From: Christiangramia portivictoriae DSM 23547
Lineage (GTDB): Bacteria; Bacteroidota; Bacteroidia; Flavobacteriales; Flavobacteriaceae
Assembly: GCF_000423045.1 (NCBI RefSeq)
Contig: NZ_KE383972.1
Location: 515,670-579,669, forward strand
Length of the DNA stretch: 64,000 bases
Direction: 5' to 3'
The notes beneath the pieces were generated by a model. It was not told where the DNA came from. It saw nothing but the letters and a program-made list of their open reading frames with translations, and made no database searches. Position 1 is the first letter of the stretch; each line of letters opens with the position of its first letter. Below, piece by piece: positions 52,043 through 61,414 of this stretch. The translations under genes were made by a program, and so were the position numbers.

Positions 52043-52149
52043 TGGAAAAGCCAGAAACCTATCAATGGAAGAAAAGTTATACGATCGTATTGATCGCCAA
52101 CCTTTTCTATATCATCATTTTTTATTTTATCATGAACCTTTTCGCCTGA
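52042..52149 (+). CDS. 35-residue single-pass membrane peptide, candidate symporter small subunit
   Basis: Thirty-five residues: MEKPETYQWKKSY, then a hydrophobic helix (TIVLIANLFYIIIFYFIMNL) and FA. Its ATG shares a base with the deacetylase stop and its stop is 1 base before the symporter ATG, so translation is coupled on both sides. Position and the WKKSY plus hydrophobic pattern suggest a small subunit or stabiliser of the sodium symporter, analogous to small proteins encoded beside SSS family transporters. Only context supports a function. Confidence 0.7.
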   Translation: MEKPETYQWKKSYTIVLIANLFYIIIFYFIMNLFA

Positions 52150-52150
52150 T

Positions 52151-53851
52151 ATGGAATTAATCGACTGGATCATTTTAATTGGTACAATCGCGTTCATCGT
52201 CTGGTATGGAGTCTACCAGTCTCGGGGAAGTTCCAATGTCGAGGATTATGTGGGAGGTGGTAAAGATGCCAGGTGGTGGACCATTGGGTTATCTGTCATG
52301 GCTACACAGGCCAGTGCTATCACATTCCTGTCAACTCCAGGCCAGGCATTCCATGATGGAATGGGTTTTGTCCAGTTTTATTTTGGGCTACCCATAGCGA
52401 TCATTATTATCTGTATCGTTTTTATCCCCATCTATCACAGGCTAAAAGTCTATACTGCCTATGAATATCTGGAATCCCGGTTTGATCAGAAAACCAGGAC
52501 TTTAACCGCCATACTTTTTTTAATACAAAGAGGACTTGCAGCGGGAATCACCATTTTTGCGCCGGCGATCGTACTCTCTGCCGTTCTGGGCTGGAATCTT
52601 ACCTATCTCACCATTGCCATTGGTGTGCTCGTGATTATTTACACCGTTTCAGGCGGGACCAAAGCTGTGAGTGTTACCCATAAGCAACAAATGGCCGTGA
52701 TCCTCACCGGGATGTTCGTTGCTTTTTTTATCATTTTGAGTTACCTGCCGGAAGATGTCACTTTTACAAAGGCTCTTGAAATTGCCGGGACTAGCGGCAA
52801 GATGGATATCCTGGACTATAGCTTTGATTTCAACAACAGGTACACTATCTGGAGTGGGATCATTGGCGGTACTTTTCTCATGCTCTCCTATTTTGGAACA
52901 GATCAAAGTCAGGTCCAACGCTATCTCTCTGGTGGTTCTGTAAAAGAAAGTCAGTTAGGAATGATCTTTAACGGACTCCTGAAAGTGCCTTTACAATTTT
53001 TTATCCTGCTTGTGGGAGTGATGGTATTCGTTTTCTATCAATTTAATCCAGCGCCCTTAAATTTCAACCCTGCGGCGACCGAAACGGTTCTAAACTCAGA
53101 TTATGCCGAGCAATACAGGGATTTGATGCTGGAGCATGATGAAGTACAGCAGAAAAAAAAGGAACTTGGTCTTCAATTTGCTTCCAGTCCCTCGCAGACT
53201 AAAACTGAAACTGCCAGTTTTAAGGCACAATATTCCAATCTGGAGAAAGAACAGTTCGAGATACGGGAAAAAGCAAAGACTTTTATTGATGCTTCAGACG
53301 TTAAGGCAGAAAGCAATGATAAAGATTATGTATTTATTCATTTTATTCTAAATAATCTTCCGAGGGGATTCATTGGATTACTGCTTGCCGTTATATTATC
53401 TGCCGCGATGTCTTCCACAGCTTCAGAATTGAATGCGCTGGCGTCAACCACGGTGATCGATCTCTATCGCAGAAATCACAAAGAGAGCAAAAGCGATGAG
53501 CATTACCTGGTCGCTTCCAAATGGTTTACATTCATGTGGGGCGCCATAGCGATACTTTTCGCAAGTCTTGCTGAACTATTTGATAACCTGATTCAACTCG
53601 TAAACATCATTGGAAGTATCTTCTATGGAAACGTACTGGGTATTTTCCTGCTGGCCTTCTTCATAAAATATGTAAGAAGTAATGCCGTTTTTATAGCAGC
53701 CATTATCACCCAGATCATGGTGATCATTGTTTTTAAAATGAACATTATGCCTTATTTATGGCTGAATGTCCTGGGTTGCGTACTGGTAATGTCCATAGCG
53801 CTGCTAATACAACTCTTTAGAAATGATAAAAAAGAAGTAAGCACTACATGA
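52151..53851 (+). CDS. Sodium:solute symporter
   Basis: A 566-residue SSS family transporter with about 13 helices. Residues NVEDYVGGGKDARWW, SAITFLSTPGQAFHDGMGF, YEYLESRFDQKTRTLTA and GGTKAVSVTHKQQM are family features of the LeuT-fold core. A charged cytosolic insert near 310-400 contains a helical, Gln/Lys-rich stretch. The last helices include MSSTASELNALASTTVIDLY. Substrate is probably a sugar or sialic-acid-like compound given the neighbours, but this is an inference. Overlaps the following oxidoreductase gene by 4 bases. Confidence 0.9.
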   Translation: MELIDWIILIGTIAFIVWYGVYQSRGSSNVEDYVGGGKDARWWTIGLSVMATQASAITFLSTPGQAFHDGMGFVQFYFGLPIAIIIICIVFIPIYHRLKVYTAYEYLESRFDQKTRTLTAILFLIQRGLAAGITIFAPAIVLSAVLGWNLTYLTIAIGVLVIIYTVSGGTKAVSVTHKQQMAVILTGMFVAFFIILSYLPEDVTFTKALEIAGTSGKMDILDYSFDFNNRYTIWSGIIGGTFLMLSYFGTDQSQVQRYLSGGSVKESQLGMIFNGLLKVPLQFFILLVGVMVFVFYQFNPAPLNFNPAATETVLNSDYAEQYRDLMLEHDEVQQKKKELGLQFASSPSQTKTETASFKAQYSNLEKEQFEIREKAKTFIDASDVKAESNDKDYVFIHFILNNLPRGFIGLLLAVILSAAMSSTASELNALASTTVIDLYRRNHKESKSDEHYLVASKWFTFMWGAIAILFASLAELFDNLIQLVNIIGSIFYGNVLGIFLLAFFIKYVRSNAVFIAAIITQIMVIIVFKMNIMPYLWLNVLGCVLVMSIALLIQLFRNDKKEVSTT

Positions 53852-54819
53852 GTGAAAAAATAAAATGGGGAATTCTGGGTCTTGGAAAGATCGCCGGGAA
53901 ATTTTGTGATGGACTGCAACATGCTTCTAATGCTGAGCTTTATGCCGTGGCAAGTAGAGATTTAAACAAGGCTGAAGAATTTGCAGCAGAGTTTGAGGCA
54001 GAGAAATCATATGGAAGCTATGAAGAATTATTAAAGGATGAACAGGTACAGGTGGTTTACATCGCCACGCCACACGCGTTTCATCATGAACTCGCCATCC
54101 AATGCATTAAACATGGCAAAGCCGTACTCTGTGAAAAACCTTTCGCCTTAAACTACGAGCAGGCCAGTGAAATGATCACCCTGGCCAGGGAAAAGAACGT
54201 TTTTATCATGGAAGCTCTCTGGACCGCCTTCTTACCTCATTTTCGTGATCTGGAAAGCAAGTTTAAGAATAAAGAATATGGAAGCCTGAAATCCCTGAAA
54301 GCTGACTTTGGATTTCCTGCTAAATTTGACAAAACGAAAAGGCTGTTTAATAAATCTCTTGGTGGTGGCAGTCTTCTGGATATTGGAATTTATCCGGTAT
54401 TTCTTGCCTATCGCTTACTTGGTATGCCCAATAGAATTACTGCGGAAGCACAATTAGCAGAAACCGGAGTAGACGAATCCTGTGATATCAAATTTCATTA
54501 TGACCAGGACATAGAGGTTGAACTTACCTCTACTTTTAAGAAAAAAACTCCTACTGAAGCTATTCTGGAATTTGAAGAAACCAAAGTTATCATGAATTCC
54601 AGGTTCCATGAACCAACTTCTATTACCACTCATCAACATGATAAACATGAAGTGCGTGATTACGGAGTAGAAAACAATGGCTATACATTCGAAGCAGAGC
54701 ACGTGGGAGAAATGCTCTTAAAGAATAAAACTGAAAGTGATATCTGGTCTACAAAGAATACGCTTGAATTAATGCAATTACTTGATTCCATTAGAAAAGA
54801 GATCAAATTGGAATACTAA
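53848..54819 (+). CDS. Gfo/Idh/MocA family oxidoreductase
   Basis: A 323-residue NAD(P)-dependent sugar oxidoreductase. The Rossmann motif is GILGLGKIAGKF, and the catalytic lysine is in CEKPFALN. DIGIYPVFLAYRLLG supplies the downstream helix. It oxidises or reduces a pyranose or cyclitol, perhaps the sugar imported by the symporter. Its start overlaps the symporter stop and it ends before a terminator. Confidence 0.9.
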   Translation: MSEKIKWGILGLGKIAGKFCDGLQHASNAELYAVASRDLNKAEEFAAEFEAEKSYGSYEELLKDEQVQVVYIATPHAFHHELAIQCIKHGKAVLCEKPFALNYEQASEMITLAREKNVFIMEALWTAFLPHFRDLESKFKNKEYGSLKSLKADFGFPAKFDKTKRLFNKSLGGGSLLDIGIYPVFLAYRLLGMPNRITAEAQLAETGVDESCDIKFHYDQDIEVELTSTFKKKTPTEAILEFEETKVIMNSRFHEPTSITTHQHDKHEVRDYGVENNGYTFEAEHVGEMLLKNKTESDIWSTKNTLELMQLLDSIRKEIKLEY

Positions 54820-54823
54820 TATA

Positions 54824-54851
54824 AAAGGCTTCAGTTCCAACTGAAGCCTTT
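54824..54851. terminator. Bidirectional terminator
   Basis: AAAGGCTTCAG (54824-54834) pairs with CTGAAGCCTTT (54841-54851), an 11-bp perfect stem with a 6-base loop between convergent genes. Confidence 0.9.
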
Positions 54852-54873
54852 CTCTTATAAAAGCTGAAGCGAA

Positions 54874-55719
54874 TTATTTAGATTCCCACTCTGCGATGGA
54901 TTCTTTATTCATTTTTACATAGTCTGCATTGTTAGCAGCTTCTGCTGCTGCAAGTGATTTTTTTGCAGTAGCAATGGCTTCCTTCTTCTTACCCATTTCA
55001 GCTTCGATTAAGGATTGTCTTCTAAGCATCCAGTATGCTTTACCTTCACTCATCTCATTTGCCTTCTTCACCCAGGTATAAGCTTTCTCCATATCTTTTC
55101 CTGCTTCGTGGTAATAGGATGCTGCAGAGAAATAATCCTGAGCGGTTGGTCCATTCATTACCTTGTCTATACTTGCCATGGTACGATCATCTGTAGGTAC
55201 TTCGATTTCCAGAATGGCAACGGTATTCTCCCATAGAAAGTTCACATTCGCGCTATCATTTTTAAGCTCGTCGATCACAATGGTAAAAGTTTCCATATTG
55301 ATTGGCATCTCTTCCACGGCTGCAGTGGTGGTTAAGGCCACCTTGGAATCGTCCCAATCCTGAGGAACACCCCAGTTATTGGTGGTTTTATAGAACATCA
55401 CGGTCCACTGCTCCTTTTGAGGTTTGGTAAAAATAGCGTACGAGCCTTTAGCCAGCTCCTTCCCTCCTATTTTCACGTTGTCTGAAAAGCTTATAATGGT
55501 ATTGAGATTGGCACCCGTTCTCCATACCTTATCAAAAGGTACCAGGTCTCCAAAAATCTTACGGCCCCTCATGGCTGGTCGCGAATATTCAATCGTGATA
55601 TCGGTGAGACCAACTTTTTGTTCCATCTTTCCTAGCGGACTAGGTTGCGGTGCTTCTACTTGTGCAAAGCCGGAAAATCCGGTACACAGCACCAGTGTGA
55701 ATAGTAATAGTTTTTTCAT
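54874..55719 (-). CDS. DUF2911 domain exported protein
   Basis: A 281-residue protein with a signal peptide ending GFSGFAQVE. DUF2911 is recognised by EYSRPAMRGRKIFGDLVPFDKVWRTGAN followed by strands ending in VMFYKTTNNWG. The C-terminal 90 residues form helices like TPR repeats (AASYYHEAGKDMEKAYTWVKKANE). Function unknown; the protein should be periplasmic. ATG 55719 was preferred over a start seven codons upstream because it gives a proper signal peptide. Confidence 0.85.
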   Translation of the reverse strand: MKKLLLFTLVLCTGFSGFAQVEAPQPSPLGKMEQKVGLTDITIEYSRPAMRGRKIFGDLVPFDKVWRTGANLNTIISFSDNVKIGGKELAKGSYAIFTKPQKEQWTVMFYKTTNNWGVPQDWDDSKVALTTTAAVEEMPINMETFTIVIDELKNDSANVNFLWENTVAILEIEVPTDDRTMASIDKVMNGPTAQDYFSAASYYHEAGKDMEKAYTWVKKANEMSEGKAYWMLRRQSLIEAEMGKKKEAIATAKKSLAAAEAANNADYVKMNKESIAEWESK

Positions 55720-55882
55720 GTGTGGTTGTTTAAATTTCAATAAAGATAAGTTTAATCGTAATATAAAATCAAATACAAATCAGTGCTGAAATACGCTGCC
55801 CACACAGATTTACGTTTTGTTTAACTAATTAAATTTTACTTTAAACAACTTTGCATGTAATTTTATAAAAAACGAAACCCTG

Positions 55883-56392
55883 ATGAAGATCTATACTCTA
55901 AAAAGCAAACAAAAATTACCTGTTTCTGTGGAAGAAGCCTGGCAGTTTTTATCAGATCCACGAAATCTGAAGACGATTACACCAGATTATATGGGTTTTA
56001 AAATACTTTCAGGTGCAGACAGACCCATGTATCCAGGGCAGCTAATTCAGTATATAGTCACACCAATTGCAGGTATCAAAACAAAATGGGTTACAGAGAT
56101 CACACAGGTTCGTGACCATGAGTTCTTTATAGATGAACAAAAATTTGGCCCTTATGCATTATGGCATCACAAACATTTTATTAAAAAGATTCCAGGTGGT
56201 GTGGAAATGGAAGATATAGTAGATTATAAACTGCCCATGGGTTTTCTTGGCAGACTGGCACATCCAATTCTTGTCAAACCAAAACTGAAGGAAATCTTTG
56301 ACTACAGAAGAGAAAAACTTATTGAGTTATTTGGAGAATACACTGAACCGGAAATCCAGAGCCAGACTCAAAAACACGATATATTAAATTAA
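55883..56392 (+). CDS. SRPBCC family ligand-binding protein
   Basis: A 169-residue helix-grip protein beginning YTLKSKQKLPVSVEEAWQFLSDP, the START/SRPBCC first strand and helix. The C-terminal helix is KEIFDYRREKLIELFG. In flavobacteria it regularly lies before an SDR and a photolyase, as here (5 bases to the SDR gene), suggesting a linked photo- or lipid-response role. Ligand unknown. Confidence 0.85.
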   Translation: MKIYTLKSKQKLPVSVEEAWQFLSDPRNLKTITPDYMGFKILSGADRPMYPGQLIQYIVTPIAGIKTKWVTEITQVRDHEFFIDEQKFGPYALWHHKHFIKKIPGGVEMEDIVDYKLPMGFLGRLAHPILVKPKLKEIFDYRREKLIELFGEYTEPEIQSQTQKHDILN

Positions 56393-56397
56393 TTATT

Positions 56398-57096
56398 ATG
56401 AAAAAGAATATAGTCATTATAGGAGGAAGCAGCGGTATAGGAAATGAAATATCCGAAATGCTGAAGGAAGATCATGAAGTTTATGCACTTTCCAGATCGC
56501 AAGGAGATCTGGATACAGATAAGGTAAAACATTTTGAGTTTGACGTATTGGAAAATGATATTTCAGAAATTCATCTCCCGGAGCAAATTGACGGATTGGT
56601 TTATTGTCCTGGTTCCATTGATCTGAAACCATTCAAAATGATGAAGCCCGAAAGTTTTGAAAAGGAAATGAATCTTAATTTCTTCGGACTTGTACGCGCT
56701 GTTCACGGATTATTACCTAACTTAAAAAAATCTGACCAGGCTAGTCTCGTTTTCTTTAGCACAGTCGCAGTAAAAGTTGGAATGCCTTTTCATACCAGCG
56801 TTGCAGCAGCGAAAGGTGCGATTGAAGGATTTGCCAAATCACTGGCAGCCGAGTACGCTCCAAATTTTAGAGTTAATGTAATCGCTCCTTCTTTAACAGA
56901 TACACCACTGGCCGGTAAATTACTTTCCAGTGATGATAAGAAAAAGAAAATGGATCAACGCCACCCATTAAAAAGAGTTGGAGAAGCAAAAGATATTGCT
57001 AATCTTGCCGGCTTCCTGCTCACCGAAAAAAGTTCCTGGATCACCGGGCAGGTTTTAGGAGTAGACGGCGGATTATCTACATTAAACATTAATTAA
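56398..57096 (+). CDS. SDR family protein lacking the catalytic tyrosine
   Basis: A 232-residue short-chain dehydrogenase-like protein. The nucleotide motif is IIGGSSGIGNEIS. The catalytic serine is present in FFSTVAVK, but at the YxxxK position the sequence reads HTSVAAAKGAIEG, so the lysine is kept and the tyrosine is replaced by valine, with a nearby His. C-terminal GFLLTEKSSWITGQVLGVDGG is intact. It may bind cofactor without usual catalysis or use another base. Stop and photolyase ATG share a base (TAATG). Confidence 0.85.
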   Translation: MKKNIVIIGGSSGIGNEISEMLKEDHEVYALSRSQGDLDTDKVKHFEFDVLENDISEIHLPEQIDGLVYCPGSIDLKPFKMMKPESFEKEMNLNFFGLVRAVHGLLPNLKKSDQASLVFFSTVAVKVGMPFHTSVAAAKGAIEGFAKSLAAEYAPNFRVNVIAPSLTDTPLAGKLLSSDDKKKKMDQRHPLKRVGEAKDIANLAGFLLTEKSSWITGQVLGVDGGLSTLNIN

Positions 57097-58400
57097 TGAA
57101 CACAGTAAATATATTCTGGTTCCGAAGGGACCTTAGATTAGATGATAATGCGGGATTTAAGGCAGCATTGCGGGATGACCAACCTGTGCTGCCTATATTT
57201 ATTTTTGATTCTGAAATTCTTGAAAAGCTTCCGGAAGATGATGCAAGGGTCACTTTCATTTTTGAAAATTTACAGAAGATGCGCGATGAACTTCAGGACA
57301 AGCATGGGAGTTCGATTGCCATGTATCATGGAAAACCAAAAGATATATTTCAGGAATTACTGAATTCCTACGACATAAAGAAAGTTTTTACCAATCGTGA
57401 TTATGAACCTTACGCGAAAGAACGTGATAAGGAAATTTCAGAATTACTGGAAAAGGAAGATATAGAATTCTGTGATTTTAAGGACCAAGTGATTTTTGAA
57501 AAGGATGAGGTAGTCAAAGATGATGGCGACCCATATAAGGTTTACACTCCCTATAAAAATTTATGGATGGAGGAGTTCAAGAAGAAGGGTTTGGACTTCC
57601 ATTATACCACCAGGTATATGGATAATCTGTACGAAAACAGTCGGCTTCCTAATTTAAGCCTTAGTGACATTGGTTTTAAAAAATCAGATTTAAAAGTACC
57701 AGATTACCAGGTGACACCTGGCCTGATCAAGGACTATGAAGGCAAGCGTAATTTTCCAGCAGTAGAAGGAACATCGAGGTTGGGGCCACACCTTAGATTT
57801 GGTACGGTGAGCGTACGCCAGATGGTGAGAGATGCCGATAAGCAGCATAATAAAACTTTTCTGGAAGAATTGGTTTGGAGAGAATTTTTTATGCAGATCC
57901 TTTACCATTATCCAGATACGGTGACCGATGCCTTTAAATCTAAATACGACCGTATAAAATGGCGTAACAATAAAAAAGAGTTCGAGAAGTGGAAAAATGG
58001 AGAAACAGGCTACCCTTTAGTGGATGCGGGAATGCGGCAGCTGAATAAATCTGGGTTTATGCACAATCGCGTACGCATGCTGGTAGGATCCTTTCTTTGC
58101 AAACACCTGCTTATAGACTGGCGATGGGGAGAAGCCTATTTTGCTGAAAAACTTTTGGATTACGAAATGTCATCAAATGTTGGGAACTGGCAATGGATTG
58201 CGGGCAGTGGTGTAGATGCTACTCCATATTTTAGAATCTTTAATCCAACCACTCAAATCGATAAGTATGATGAAAATCATGAGTATATAAAAGAGTGGGT
58301 TCCAGAATTCGGAACCGATGAATATCCAGATAAAATGGTAGATCATAAGGAAGCTCGGGAAAGGGCATTGGAAACTTATAAGAAAGCTGTTAGCAATTAG
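57096..58400 (+). CDS. Class I CPD-type DNA photolyase/cryptochrome
   Basis: A 434-residue flavoprotein. The N-terminal antenna domain starts [15 protein letters not shown]; the FAD domain has [24 protein letters not shown] and the DNA-lesion and FAD site [21 protein letters not shown]...[12 protein letters not shown] with the electron-transfer tryptophans. It repairs cyclobutane pyrimidine dimers using blue light. Translationally coupled to the SDR gene, third in the SRPBCC-SDR-photolyase operon. Its last bases overlap the end of kdsB on the other strand by 11 bases. Confidence 0.93.
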   Translation: MNTVNIFWFRRDLRLDDNAGFKAALRDDQPVLPIFIFDSEILEKLPEDDARVTFIFENLQKMRDELQDKHGSSIAMYHGKPKDIFQELLNSYDIKKVFTNRDYEPYAKERDKEISELLEKEDIEFCDFKDQVIFEKDEVVKDDGDPYKVYTPYKNLWMEEFKKKGLDFHYTTRYMDNLYENSRLPNLSLSDIGFKKSDLKVPDYQVTPGLIKDYEGKRNFPAVEGTSRLGPHLRFGTVSVRQMVRDADKQHNKTFLEELVWREFFMQILYHYPDTVTDAFKSKYDRIKWRNNKKEFEKWKNGETGYPLVDAGMRQLNKSGFMHNRVRMLVGSFLCKHLLIDWRWGEAYFAEKLLDYEMSSNVGNWQWIAGSGVDATPYFRIFNPTTQIDKYDENHEYIKEWVPEFGTDEYPDKMVDHKEARERALETYKKAVSN

Positions 58401-58411
58401 CTAGCAGTTTT
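58387..58411. terminator. Hairpin terminator covering both convergent stop codons
   Basis: CTGTTAGC (58387-58394) pairs with GCTAGCAG (58400-58407), with one G-T pair and a 5-base loop, then TTTT. The photolyase stop (58398-58400) and the kdsB stop (58390-58392) both lie inside it. Confidence 0.65.
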
Positions 58412-59142
58412 CTGGCTTTTTCCAGGTCTTCCGGAGTATCGATCCCTATACTTTTTACACTGGTTTCCACCATCTTTATCTTTTTGCCATACTCAAGGTA
58501 ACGTATACATTCTATTTTTTCTGAAGCTTCTAAAGGCAGCATTGGCAAACGATGAAAATCCATTAGAGCAGATTTCCTGAAAGCATAAATGCCAATATGT
58601 TTGTAATAAACAGTCTCGACTGAAGCATCACGGGGATAAGGAATTGGAAATCTTGAAAAGTATAGTGCAGACTGGTCTTTACCGGTGATCACTTTCACAT
58701 TATTAGGATTGTTGATTTCCTCCAGGTCTTTAAGTTCGGTCTTCAGGCTGGCCAGATCAATTTCGTTTGATCCTGGTTGCTGGAAAACTTCCAGTAATTT
58801 GGTTAGACTATTCGTGTCGATAAACGGCTCATCTCCCTGTACATTTACCACTATATCCACATCCATGTTTTCCACAGCTTCTGCGATCCTGTCGCTACCG
58901 CATTCATGTTCTTTCTCGCTACGTACGACCTTTCCCCCAATTTGATTCACTTCATTATAGATGCGATCATCATCTGTTACTACATACACTTCATCAAAAA
59001 GACCCGTGTTTTTCGCAGCTTTATAAGTTGTAGCAATAACCGTTTGTCCATTGAGGTCCTGCATCAATTTACCAGGAAATCTTGAGGCTTCATAGCGCGC
59101 AGGGATCATCGCGATGATTCGTAATTTAGAAGGATCGTACAT
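58390..59142 (-). CDS. kdsB: 3-deoxy-manno-octulosonate cytidylyltransferase
   Basis: A 250-residue nucleotidyltransferase that activates Kdo as CMP-Kdo for the inner core of lipopolysaccharide. Motifs: [56 protein letters not shown] and [15 protein letters not shown] 59142 is used; a TTG nine codons earlier adds nothing conserved. It ends within the terminator hairpin shared with the photolyase gene and is 27 bases after the helicase gene on the same strand. It complements kdsC in this window. Confidence 0.96.
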   Translation of the reverse strand: MYDPSKLRIIAMIPARYEASRFPGKLMQDLNGQTVIATTYKAAKNTGLFDEVYVVTDDDRIYNEVNQIGGKVVRSEKEHECGSDRIAEAVENMDVDIVVNVQGDEPFIDTNSLTKLLEVFQQPGSNEIDLASLKTELKDLEEINNPNNVKVITGKDQSALYFSRFPIPYPRDASVETVYYKHIGIYAFRKSALMDFHRLPMLPLEASEKIECIRYLEYGKKIKMVETSVKSIGIDTPEDLEKARKLLANC

Positions 59143-59169
59143 AGGTATAATTTTATGTAAAAATAGCAA

Positions 59170-60606
59170 TTACTTACCAGCGAAAAAATCGTCTCCAAAA
59201 CCTATCAGGTATAATTTCTCCTGCGCCCTGGTGATTGCAGTGTATAACCATCTTAGGTATTCCTTCCCCACTCCGTTGGGAAGGTAGGGTTGCTCAATAA
59301 AAACATTTTTCCATTGTCCACCCTGGGATTTATGGCAGGTAATCGCATATGAAAACTTGATCTGTAAAGCATTGAAGTATTTGTTGTTCTTAATGTTCAT
59401 AAACTGCTTGTACTTCGATCTTTCGTTGGCATAATCTTTTTTTACCTCTTCATAAAGGCGGTTGGATTCTTCATAAGTAAGTGATGGTGTGTTGGTTGTA
59501 AGAGTATCCAGCATGATGACTGTTTCGAAAGGTCTCATTTTAGGGTAATCTACCATTTGAACCTGTACTTCAGCAAATCTAAAGCCGTAAAGTTCCTTGA
59601 ACCCAAAGATCTCCAGCACTTTTATAATATCTCCATTTGCGATAAATCCCGCTTCGCTGCTTGGCTTGATCCAGAAATAATTATTCTTTACAACCATTAA
59701 ATAATCTCCCGGGGAAAGCTCATCTTCCTGAAATAAAATACGGGATCTTATTTGCTGATTATACATATTCGCCCTTTTATTGGACCTTACTATAATACTG
59801 GTATCTTCATGCCCATTTTCTCCGTAAGAATCCTGGATGGCGTCCATGATCTCATAACCATCAGTTAATCGTATAACATCTGCGTTTCCAGAAATCTCGA
59901 ATTGAAAACTTTCGTAGAACTCCTCCTGCAGGCTTTCCCTGATTAGAGTTGCATTGTGCAGGATATCACTGCCTTCACTTTGCCGCACCACTTCATCCAG
60001 TTCTATAAAAGAAACCTCTTTGTCATAATTAAGTCCCAGTTTCTCCTCTTCCAACGCTGGGCTCAGCTCCATTTTCACTGGCGGTAACTGCGCGGTATCT
60101 CCTATAAGGATGAGCTGACAATTGTGTCCTGCATAAACATATTGAATAAGATCATCCAGCAAAGAGCCATTCTCAAAAAGTTTTGAATTCCCTCCATCAT
60201 CTGAGATCATAGAAGCTTCATCCACAATAAAGAGGCTATTCTTGTGCTTGTTGGGCTGTAATGTAAATTGAACTCCGCCGTTTCCCGACTTCTTCGGAAA
60301 ATAGATCTTCTTGTGTATGGTAAATGCTTCTTTCTTAGAGTAATTGGAGATCACTTTTGCCGCTCTTCCGGTTGGAGCGAGCAGAATTCCGGATTTCCGG
60401 ATCTTCCAGAGGTTTTTGGTAAGCGTACTTATAATGGTTGTTTTTCCGGTTCCGGCGAAACCCTTCAACAGGAACAATTTATCCTTTCCTCCTTCCACTA
60501 CAAATTTTGAAAGCATCTGCAGTGCGATATCCTGTTTTGCGGTTGGTTGAAATTCAAGGTCTTCAGCAAGGATTTTAAAGAAGGAATCCGGCGTGGGTAT
60601 GTCCAT
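59170..60606 (-). CDS. RecD-like ATP-dependent DNA helicase
   Basis: A 478-residue superfamily 1 helicase. Walker A is FLLKGFAGTGKTTIIST; then LAPTGRAAKVIS, Walker B FIVDEASMISDD, LILIGDTAQLPPV and the C-terminal UvrD-like ITCHKSQGGQWKNVFIE, LYTAITRAQEKLYLIG. It belongs to a compact RecD2-like group common in Bacteroidota, likely in recombination or repair. ATG 60606 is preferred to a TTG seven codons upstream, which lies inside the promoter box TATCTTTG (60625-60632, leftward). Confidence 0.93.
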   Translation of the reverse strand: MDIPTPDSFFKILAEDLEFQPTAKQDIALQMLSKFVVEGGKDKLFLLKGFAGTGKTTIISTLTKNLWKIRKSGILLAPTGRAAKVISNYSKKEAFTIHKKIYFPKKSGNGGVQFTLQPNKHKNSLFIVDEASMISDDGGNSKLFENGSLLDDLIQYVYAGHNCQLILIGDTAQLPPVKMELSPALEEEKLGLNYDKEVSFIELDEVVRQSEGSDILHNATLIRESLQEEFYESFQFEISGNADVIRLTDGYEIMDAIQDSYGENGHEDTSIIVRSNKRANMYNQQIRSRILFQEDELSPGDYLMVVKNNYFWIKPSSEAGFIANGDIIKVLEIFGFKELYGFRFAEVQVQMVDYPKMRPFETVIMLDTLTTNTPSLTYEESNRLYEEVKKDYANERSKYKQFMNIKNNKYFNALQIKFSYAITCHKSQGGQWKNVFIEQPYLPNGVGKEYLRWLYTAITRAQEKLYLIGFGDDFFAGK

Positions 60607-60624
60607 AAAAAGTGCGTAAAAACT

Positions 60625-60686
60625 CAAAGATACTAATGGATTTTTATGACAGAAACTTTTGCGAATAAAAAAAAGTTGTAGATTTG
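60625..60686. promoter_or_regulatory. Divergent promoter boxes
   Basis: TATCTTTG leftward (60625-60632) serves the helicase gene and TAGATTTG rightward (60679-60686) serves the pseudopilin-like gene at 60730. Both match TAnnTTTG. Confidence 0.55.
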
Positions 60687-60729
60687 CGTGTAACCCATTA
60701 ACCTTTAAACTAAACTAAATTTTAAAAGC

Positions 60730-61392
60730 ATGAGATTTGTAATTCAGATACTCCTTTGGTTGGTTATTATCTTCCTGGCATATCTTACTTTCAACGCGGT
60801 TTACGAACCACTACAATTTAATAAGATCAAGGAAAAACGATATACCAAAGTAATCAAAAATCTTAAGGATATTAGAGCTGCTGAGCTTGCTCATCAGGAA
60901 GTAACTGGAAGATTTACTGGCAACTGGGATAGCCTGGTACGTTTCATTGATACAGCTGAATTCGCGATTACTCAGAGACGCGATACTGTTATGCTTGATG
61001 AAGAGTACGCTAAAACATATGGAGTAGATAAGAACATTGAAAAAGTAATTATCGATACTTTGGATTTCGTTCCAGTTAGAGACTCCCTGTTTAAAGGTAA
61101 TAAAGAAAGATATCAAACAATGATGAATGTTCCTGTAGAAGGAGTTAACGAGAGGTTCGAACTTAGAGCAGGCACGATTCAAAAAGGAGATAATAAGATA
61201 CCGGTATTCGAAGCTAGAATACCTAAAGCCGTAGTCTTATCAGATCAGGATAGAACACTTATCCTTCAGGAAAATGAAGTACAGTCTGTAGATGATGTAA
61301 ACGGAAGATACATTAGCGTTGGTAGCATGACAGAAGTTAGTACCAGTGGTAATGGGTTTGACAGATATGGTGGAGATAGCGACAACGACTAA
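60730..61392 (+). CDS. Pseudopilin-like membrane-anchored protein of unknown function
   Basis: A 220-residue protein: N-terminal hydrophobic helix (FVIQILLWLVIIFLAYLTF) followed at once by a helix IKNLKDIRAAELAHQEVTGRFTGNWDSLVRFI. That pattern, hydrophobic helix then ALKDIRxAExAHxxxTGxxxxxWDSLV, resembles GspG-type major pseudopilins. The rest is strand-rich and ends in a Gly/Asp tail. It lacks the GFxxxE prepilin cleavage site, so processing is doubtful. It is followed by the DUF3822 gene, 22 bases away. Function unknown. Confidence 0.7.
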   Translation: MRFVIQILLWLVIIFLAYLTFNAVYEPLQFNKIKEKRYTKVIKNLKDIRAAELAHQEVTGRFTGNWDSLVRFIDTAEFAITQRRDTVMLDEEYAKTYGVDKNIEKVIIDTLDFVPVRDSLFKGNKERYQTMMNVPVEGVNERFELRAGTIQKGDNKIPVFEARIPKAVVLSDQDRTLILQENEVQSVDDVNGRYISVGSMTEVSTSGNGFDRYGGDSDND

Positions 61393-61414
61393 TATTACAA
61401 CAACAAAAAAGAAA

